Assembly (NCBI GenBank): GCA_013350335.1
Contig: CM023541.1
Span: 36,510,739 to 36,574,738, forward strand
DNA from: Chimonanthus salicifolius
Taxonomy: Eukaryota; Streptophyta; Magnoliopsida; Laurales; Calycanthaceae
Length of the DNA stretch: 64,000 nucleotides
Direction: 5' to 3'
Shown: one piece after another, positions 56,216 through 64,000 of the stretch
Layout: each line of letters starts with the position of its first letter
Position numbering within the stretch: the first letter of the stretch is position 1
Position numbers and translations under genes: made by a program
The notes under the pieces: generated by a model
The model's input: only the letters and a program-made list of their open reading frames with translations
Database searches by the model: none
What the model was told of the DNA's origin: nothing

Positions 56216-59200
56216 TTAATTAGTAAAGAGACTCGGGTATAATTTCCTCATAGTCGATTCTGGTTCCCAAGTGACGTGCTGAGTTCCTTGGTGTTGCCAT
56301 AACACCTGCACTAGTTGTATAGTTTTTCGTCGAAGTACCTGAGTCCTGGTATCTTGGATCTCAAGGGGTATTTCTTCAAAAGTTAGATCTTCAGCGATTT
56401 CAATGTCTTCCACGTTCAACACGTGAGATGGATCTGGTTCGTATTTCCTGAGCATAGACACATGAAATGTATTGTGTACCTTTTCTAGGCTTGGAGGTAG
56501 TGCTATCTGATAAGCAACTTCTCCGATTCTCTTCAAAACTTCGAAAGGTCCAACGTATCGTGGTGACAACTTTCCTCTACGTCCAAATCTCTGTATTCCA
56601 TGACGTGGAGCTACACGTAGGAACACAAAGTCTCCGACTTCAAATTCTAATGGTCTCCGTCTTTTATCAGCGTAACTTTTTTGTCGGCTCTGAGCGGTTT
56701 TGAGACGTTGCTTTATGACTTCCACTTGTTCTGTCGTTTCTCGTACCATATCTGGTCCTAACAAAGCTTTGTCTCCTACTTCTGTCCAACACAGAGGTGA
56801 TCTACAGGGTCTACCGTACAAAGCCTCGTACGGTGCCATTTGTATACTTGACTGATAGCTGTTGTTGTATACAAATTCAATTAAAGCTAAATGATCTTCC
56901 CAACTTCCTTGCATGTCCATGACACATGCTCTCAACATGTCTTCTAACGTTTGGATAGTCCTCTCAGACTGACCATCTGTCTGAGGATGAAATGCTGTAC
57001 TAAAACATAACCTGGTGCCTAACTGCGTCTGTAATCCCTGCCAAAATCGAGAGACAAATCGGGTATCTCTATCTGACATGATGGAGACTGGCACTCCATG
57101 TAGTCGGACTATCTCCTTGATATACAACTTACTCAGAGTGGTCAAAGTGTCTTTCTTCCGGATAGGTAGAAAATGGGCTGACTTAGTCAGTCGGTCCACA
57201 ATTACCCATATGGAGTCATTCTTCCTTACTGATTTTGGAAATCCTATTACAAAATCCATGGTAATATGTTCCCACTTCCATTTGGCTACTGGAAGAGGTT
57301 GCATTTTTCCACCAGGTCGTTGATGTTCAGCTTTGACTTGTTGGCAGGTTAAACATTTAGAAACAAAGTCGGCCACTTCCCTCTTCATTCCTTTCCACCA
57401 GAATTTTCGGCGTAAATCGCGATACATCTTGGTACTACCAGAATGAACAGCAAACTTAGAGTGGTGGAAATGCCTAAGCACTTCCTTTCTGCATCCTTCT
57501 GACTCTGGGACGAACAATCGTCCTTTGAAAGTTAAACCTCCGTCGGTTCTAACCTTCCAATCTTCTAACCCTGCTCCACTCGATAATTGAGCTATCACTT
57601 CTTGTGTCTCAACATCGCTTTGCTGTCGTTCCAGTATTATTCCGACTATTTCAGGTTGCAGCACTAGATTTTGAATCCATGCCGATTCACTACTTTCAAC
57701 CAATTCTAAATCATAGTCAGATAGAATTTCTAATAATTTCCATTGTAATGACGCTACTTTTGCAACATCACTACGAGACTTCCTACTTAGGGCATCTGCT
57801 ACCACATTAGCTTTTCCAGGATGGTAGGAGAGTTCAAAGTCATAATCTCCTAAATACTCCATCCATCTCCGTTGCCTCATATTTAAATCTTTCTAAGTGA
57901 ATAAATACTTGAGACTATGGTGATCAGAAAAGACATTAAATCGTTCACCATATAAGTAATGTCTCCAAAGTTTCAGGGCAAACACCACTGCTGCTAGTTC
58001 TAAGTCATGAGTGGGGTAGTTTTGCTCGTGTCCTTTCAACTGTCTGGACCCATAAGCAACTACTTTTCCCTCTTGCATTAAAACACACCCTAATCCCAGT
58101 TTGGAAGCATCACAATAGACCTCATAACCACGTCCTTGTTCAGGTATGATTAACACAGGAGAGGTAGTTAGTTTATCCTTTAGGTCCTGAAATGCTTTCT
58201 CACAGTCTTCTGTCCACTCAAATTTGACATCTTTTCGTGTCAAACGAGTCATTGGTACTGCAATTTGAGAGAAATTTGGGATAAATTTTCGGTAATAGCC
58301 CGCTAAACCCATAAAACTTCGAATTTCTATGACATTTTTAGGCCTTTCCCAATTCATAACTGTTTTCACTTTTGCCGGATCCACCGAAATTCCATCTGCC
58401 GACACCACATGTCCGAGAAATTGGACTTGTGTCAGCCAAAATTCACATTTACTGAGTTTAGCATATAATTGGTAATCTCGTAAAGTCTGTAAAATGACAC
58501 GTAGATGTTGTTCATGTTCCTCTTCAGTCGACGAATATATTAAAATATCATCGATGAAGACAATTACGAATTCTCTTAAATATGGTCGGAAAATCCGATT
58601 CATCAAATCCATGAAAGTAGCTGGTGCATTTGTTACCCCAAAAGGCATGACCAGAAACTCATATAAGCCATATTGAGTACGAAAAGGAGTTTTGGGAATA
58701 TCTTCCTCCCTGACTCGAAGTTGGTGATACCCAGATCTCAAGTCAATTTTTGAGAAACACCTTGCTCCTCTCAACAAGTCAAATAGATCATCTATTCTAG
58801 GCAATGGGTACTTGTTTTTTATGGTTACTTGGTTCAATGGCCGATAATCTATACACATTCTCAGTGACCCATCTTTCTTTTTTACAAAGAGAGCTGGTGC
58901 ACCCCAAGGTGAATTACTCAAACGAATGAAACCAAGTTGGAGAAGTTCATCTATTTGCTTGGCTAATTCTTTTTGTTCGGCCGGCGCCATCCTATATGGT
59001 GTCATAGATATAGGAGATGTCCCAGGCTGCAGGTCAATTACAAAGTCTATCTCTAGGCGTGGAGGTAAACCACTGAGTTTATCTGGAAATACATCTGGAA
59101 ACTCACAAACCACTCGAGGCAAACTGGCTTCTATACGTTCTACATCCTCCCATCCCATGCTAGCTACAATTCTACCTGGATATGCCTTCAAACCAGAGAA

Positions 59201-60775
59201 CTGAACTCTGATGTTCTCATATGGTACTAATTTCTCTACAAATCGGATTCTGGTCGGTGATATCCCATAAATCTTTCTTTGTACGCAATCTATCAAAACC
59301 TGGTGTGCAGTTAACCAATCCATTCCTAGAATGATGTCAAAATCTGTCATTTCTATTAAAAAGAAATCATATACTATATCTAGATCATCCATTCTAAGAA
59401 CACAGGATTCGCATATCTGATCAACCCGTACTTTCTTTCCTAATGGTGACACTACCATCAAAGGTTTGGTGGCAACTACTGACGATAAATTCAATTTATC
59501 CCGACATGATTTAGAGATGAATGAATGTGAAGCGCCAGTATCTACTAATACTTGTGCCATGAAACTAAAGAGAGGTATGGTACCTTCCATTACAGCGTTC
59601 TCTGTCGGCTCCTCCTCCTGAGTTCCCATGGTGTAGACTCTTCCTCGAGTCTTCTGAGAGCGTCCTTGATTTCTAGCTTCTCCAGTCCTTCGTGGCGCAT
59701 TTCCAGATGCCACTGAACCTCTGGAGGGTGGTGGAGTAGACTGCATTTGAGATTGCATCGGTTTAACATTCTGGGAAGGTCCTGCCATGTTGCTTCGGGT
59801 GTCAGGATAAGGACAATCTTTAATGAAATGTCCCATTTGTTTGCATCTGAAGCATACTCGGCTGTCAGCTGCTGGAACGTTGTTCTGTGGACATTGCTTT
59901 ACCGTGTGACCCGGCTAATTACACGTGTAGCATACCACTTGCCTGGGCCCAGTGTAACTGGTCTGTCCCACAAATGTTTGTCCCTTCCTAGAGAATGAAC
60001 TTTTACTAAATTTCCTCTTTTTGTTAGGCAGAGGAGGTTTCGGTGCATCTCCTTGCTGAGACCGATCCACATTTCTGTTAGTGGTGTCAACTGCTTCCAC
60101 CATAGAAGCTCGACTAATCACCTCTTCTAAAGTGGCAAATTGAATTCCTGCCACTTGCCGCTGAAGGAAACGACGAAGTCCCTCAATATAATGCTGAATT
60201 TTCTCCTCCTCATTGTCAAAGATGCGGGGAGCATATTGACAAAGATTTAGAAACTTTGCGGTGTACTGGGCTACCGTGTTGGAGCCCTGTTTGAGATAGA
60301 GGAATTGTCTCCTCTTAGCATCCCTTGCCACCTTTGGATAATAGCGAGAAAGGAAAGCTGTAGAGAACTCTTCCCAAGTCATGGGTTCACGGTTTCTCGC
60401 ATTATATCTGACTTCCCACCATTTATAGGCGTCTCCCTCCAATTGATAGGTGGCGAGAGTCACTTTTAGGTCCTCAGCTGTGGCTAGGGTATCGAAGATT
60501 CGCCCAATCTGGTTAATCCAGTTTTCAGCTTCAGTTGGTTCCGCATTTCCCGAGAAAGTCGGCGGGTTCAATTGTTTGAAATTTTTCAGAGCTGAAGTAG
60601 CTCTTCCCTCGGGAGTTCTCTCCCGTGGTCGGTGGAGATCATCTACAACCCTTTAGAAAGCCTCCACAGTGACACGGACTGCGTCTAAGAATTCAGGTTG
60701 ATTCCCTGGGGGTGGTACTGCATTCTCCCCCTGGTTTTCAGAATCTCCCCGTGATTCTGACATCCTGAGGATCAT
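56216..60775 (-). pseudogene. chromovirus gag-pol polyprotein, one frame with three stop codons
   Basis: One frame of 1519 residues runs from ATG 60775 (alternative 60763) to the stop at 56216. Gag core around residues 85-210 (LEGDAYKWWEV); two CCHC zinc knuckles (CYTC...H...C from 282; [14 protein letters not shown] from about 306). Protease VDTGAS, Asp412. Reverse transcriptase with FIDD (740-743). RNase H from Asp890. Integrase zinc site H1105, H1111, C1141, C1144 and catalytic D1174, D1235, E1271. The end (about 1470-1519) resembles a chromodomain, with VLWQHQGTQHVTWEPES. Stops: TAA at 60655-60653 (residue 41), TAG at 59917-59915 (287, inside the first knuckle) and TAG at 57895-57893 (961, between RNase H and integrase). 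No frameshift was found. It needs helper proteins from another copy unless the stops are read through. Confidence 0.9.
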
Positions 60776-61307
60776 AGGTATCAATAACGGAGTTCAAAGT
60801 AAAAATTTCATCACAACACACAGTAACTAAACATACTTATATATATTACATTCAAAGGAGATACATAGTCCTTTATACATCCAAGCATACAGATATTCAC
60901 ACATACATACTCCTACTCCTTCCAGTTTCCCATACTAATACTTTCTTACAGTCTACGATCACTCTCACATTTTTCCTTACATCTTTACATTTTCACATGT
61001 TCTTACATTTTTACAACATTCCCTTTTATCCTCTTTCTAGGTTATTTCCCAAGCCTAATCGATGTCAGAGCCTCTCAGTACTTCCAACATCTTTTGATTC
61101 CAATCCACAAGATATCCTCACATCCAAATATTGGGTTTAAAGTATCAACTTGATACTAAAATCACATCACTTATCAAGATAAAGGGGATTTGATCTCATT
61201 CCAACTCAAGCTTCCATCTACCCATCTTTAAAAACTAAGGAGATGAACCTAAACTCAAACAATCATTCTACTAATTCCCATACACACAGTCCGAGAGCTT
61301 GAACCAT

Positions 61308-61319
61308 GCTCTGATACCA
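61308..61319 (-). other. primer-binding site, initiator-Met tRNA type
   Basis: The minus strand reads TGGTATCAGAGC, complementary to the 3' end of plant initiator Met tRNA, three bases after the end of the 5' LTR. This fixes both element orientation and the LTR boundary. Confidence 0.9.
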
Positions 61320-61322
61320 CCT

Positions 61323-64000
61323 TGTCACGCTCCGAACCCAGATGTGGGCCCGGAACGCGACTAATTTTTTTTTTTTTTTAAACAATAAACTCTAATCACC
61401 CATCGTCATAACTAGGCTGGATCTTCGAGTTTACCAAAACCCGATCCTAGAAAATGTCACACGTGCTTTTCACACATGGACTCAAACATATACCATATGT
61501 CCCATATACAACCCATATCACACAACGAATATTTTTATCCATCAACGTTGCGCACGAAAATATAGTGGATATAATGTATACGACATTAAAACAACGACAT
61601 TAAAACTTACAGACATAAGTTTCTTATGCCACATGAGGCATATTTATTACAAATACTCAAACATATTTAAGCAAACAAATGGTTTCCATCTGCGGAAAAC
61701 CTTAGGAACTTCTAAGTTCCTACTTTCAACGAGGCATCATTGGTCCCTCCAATCTCTCCTCTGGTTCAGATCCTGCATTGTAAGGGACGTGAGCAACAGC
61801 CCAGTGGGGAGAACTCACCATAAAATCCAATATACAATATTCATGGAATAAATAACAATGCATATTCCATAAATGAAACGCAGTTAATCCACTTAACTCA
61901 TTTTCACCATAACATCCAACATATTATTTGAAACAATAAATAATGCATGTTTCATGAATGCAATGCGGTTAATCCACTTAACCCATTTTCACCCTAAGAT
62001 CATCTTCTAAGGTTTTTACTCAGATTGTATTGTTAACACCGGGGTCAGTCCCCAACCATGTTACAACACCGGGGTCAGCCCCCATTTAAAGTTCCAACCA
62101 GAACTAATATTAATTCCTCCACGGAAATAATATAGCAACTTGTAAGTGCAAAAGGTCTCCACGACCCGGTCTACTAGCCCATCCAACACCAACGGTTGAT
62201 GGCGGTCGACCACAGCCTACTAACACGTCCAACCCAACGGTTCGCAAACGGTGTTCGGCTAATCTCAGCAATTATAGCCCAACGGAAAATATCAAACTTT
62301 ACAAAGTTATTATCTTCCACAGATTTAACTTATGAACATAATTATCACATGCAAATGTCAAATGCATGATAATGCATGATTTCCAGTGCCCTCCTTACAC
62401 AGGGACTTATTCTGAGAGAACCACCATATTTCAACCTTACTATTTGGTGTATCAAATACCAATACAAGAGATCAATAAAATAATCAATATCACATAACAT
62501 ATAAAACTGGATTTAATAACACGAATGCCTTCACCCAGTTTTTACCCGACAAATCCCAGACACTCCATGGGTCCATACTGCGTTAGAGACTAAAAGTCCT
62601 CGACTCCCCGACACCATTTTAACGCCTACGTTCTAAACAGTTAGATCATTTACATCCCTTACATGTAGGCAGTGTCAGGTCTCGTATTCTGGACCTATAT
62701 AGCCTTTTCCATCTTCAATTGACCATGGGTCCCATTTCAGTCTGGTGTTAGTGGGTTTAACATATAACACAATACAAGTGTTGGTTCGAGTCTCTTCACC
62801 TTCTCCGGTTGAGTTTTTCACAGAAAATCTGTAAGATAGAGTAAAATGTATAAATTTTCTATTTGTCAGTATATACGCATAATAATTTCCCAAACCCCGT
62901 GCTATTTTTCTAGAAAACATGATATGTGTAATGAGTCACCTAGGCTCTTTCTACTCCTTTAAATTATGTCAGAAAGTTAGTTGTCAGCCATTCAAAATAT
63001 TACAATAAAATGAAAAAAATGTAAAGTACTCAGTGCCTTCTCTCGTATTGTCTTCTGGAGAAAGGACCATGGAGACGTATTGTGAGAGGCCCAGAGGGTA
63101 CAGAGACAGTAAAGTAAATAAAAGTACTCAGTGCCCTATCCTCGTATTGTCTTCTGGAAGAAGGACGTATTGAGAATATGGCCCAGAGGGTACAGAGACA
63201 GTAAAGTAAATAAAAGTACTCAGTGCCCTATCCTCGTATTGTCTTCTGGAAGAAGGACGTATTGAGAATATGGCCCAGAGGATACAGAGACAGTAAAGTA
63301 AATAAAAGTACTCAGTGCCCTATTCTCGTATTGTCTTCTAGAAGAAGGACGTATTGAGAATATGGCCCAGAGGATACAGAGACAGTAAAGTAAATAAAAG
63401 TACTCAGTGCCCTATCCTCGTATTGTCTTCTAGAAGAAGGACGTATTGAGAATATGGCCCAGAGGGTACAGTACAGGAATTTAAACACACAAGGCGGAAA
63501 AATAAACACACAATAGTCAGCTGGGGTTAATCTTTTCCCCGATTTTACTTAGGGCCAAAATTATATTTTGAACGTAAAATAATACGAATCTTGAGGGTAA
63601 AATTTAAATTTTAAGAGGAAATCTATTTTTCCTCCATTTTAAAAAATCTCATTTTTTGAACCCCAATACTAAGCTATTTTACTCTTAATTTGCTATGGAG
63701 TTAATAAAAATAAAAATAGAATTATTTCGATACCTTGGGTGCAAAATTCTGTATAAGATTGACTAAATTTGAAAACCTTTAAAAGAATTCAAGAAACCCG
63801 ATCGTTCGGCTGCTGCTGGTATGGCCAAAGCAAGAGAAAAGAAAAGAGGAAAGAAAAGAAAATGGGAGAGAGAGGGCTTGCTGTTTTTTTGAAAGAGAGA
63901 GAGGGAGCAAAACGGCAGAAGAGTTTCTTTTTTCTTTACCTTCTGCCTTCCTCACTGATTACTCCTATTTATAGGCAGCCGTATGAATTTTTTTATCATA
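61323..64000 (-). mobile_element. right LTR (5' LTR), first 2678 bp in window
   Basis: Collinear with the left LTR from TGTCACGCTCCG to the window end, which corresponds to about 55120 in the left copy. Differences seen include single substitutions, poly-T length and one extra tandem unit. Confidence 0.9.
63018..63470. repeat. five tandem copies of the approximately 90-bp unit in the right LTR
   Basis: Same unit as at 54236-54590, one copy more. Two adjacent units share the AGAGGATACAGAG variant, which marks the duplicated unit. Confidence 0.9.

Larger units (their letters stand above)
52535..64000 (-). mobile_element. Ty3/gypsy chromovirus LTR retrotransposon (minus strand), 5' LTR incomplete at the window edge
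   Basis: Complete left (3') LTR 52535-56161, internal region 56162-61322 (5161 bp) with gag-pol, and the right (5') LTR from 61323 past the window end. Domain order gag, protease, reverse transcriptase, RNase H, integrase and C-terminal chromodomain-like segment marks a chromovirus. The very long LTRs and integrase tail point to the Tekay/Del clade (inference). It is inserted in the MULE. The left flank is GTATT (52530-52534); the matching flank lies outside. The LTRs differ by only about a dozen substitutions and one repeat unit over 2.68 kb, so the insertion is young. Confidence 0.9.

Overview
The window looks like nuclear DNA of a flowering plant, most likely a dicot. The evidence is the strong AT bias, one intact plant-specific GeBP/STOREKEEPER-type regulator gene, and a repeat set typical of plants: a chromodomain Ty3/gypsy element primed by initiator-Met tRNA, a FAR1-type MULE, L1 and RTE LINE remnants, a Stowaway MITE, hAT-type elements and tRNA-derived SINE-like sequences. 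All comparisons were made by eye, so identities and some boundaries are approximate.

Layout. 1-7.2 kb: intergenic DNA with an RTE LINE tail, a palindromic element, the possible 5' exons of a gene on the minus strand (about 3.8-4.4 kb) and a Stowaway MITE. 7.2-21.1 kb: about 14 kb built almost only of long LTRs (3.3 kb class, TGTAAT...GTGACA or ...GTTACA type) in both orientations. One is nested in another with a near-perfect 5-bp target duplication, and a second is nested with a perfect one. No gag-pol sequence is present. 21.1-24.1 kb: AT-rich DNA with a large palindromic MITE. 24.16-25.49 kb: the one convincing intact gene, a single-exon GeBP-family protein, whose last 354 bp are tandemly duplicated. 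26-35 kb: decayed LINEs, two hAT-type elements and a tRNA-like segment. 35.7-49.3 kb: a mosaic of direct segmental duplications that carry three copies of a promoter-plus-exon-like segment on the minus strand. 49.3-52.5 kb: a MULE with about 34 copies of a 16-bp near-palindrome in front of a broken FAR1-like transposase gene. 52.5 kb to the window end: a minus-strand chromovirus with about 3.6 kb LTRs inserted inside that MULE. Its gag-pol frame is complete except for three stop codons.

Order of events. The 43.97-45.40 kb segment was copied to 47.89-49.34 kb. The MULE then inserted at the end of the second copy; the first copy keeps the empty site. The LTR element later landed in the MULE, recently, because its two LTRs are almost identical.

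Most unusual signal: three element groups that are not closely related (the MULE and two LTR families) each carry an array of their own short dyad-symmetric motif. The motifs are often paired as inverted repeats or keep arm complementarity despite substitutions, so transcripts or single strands would fold into strings of hairpins.
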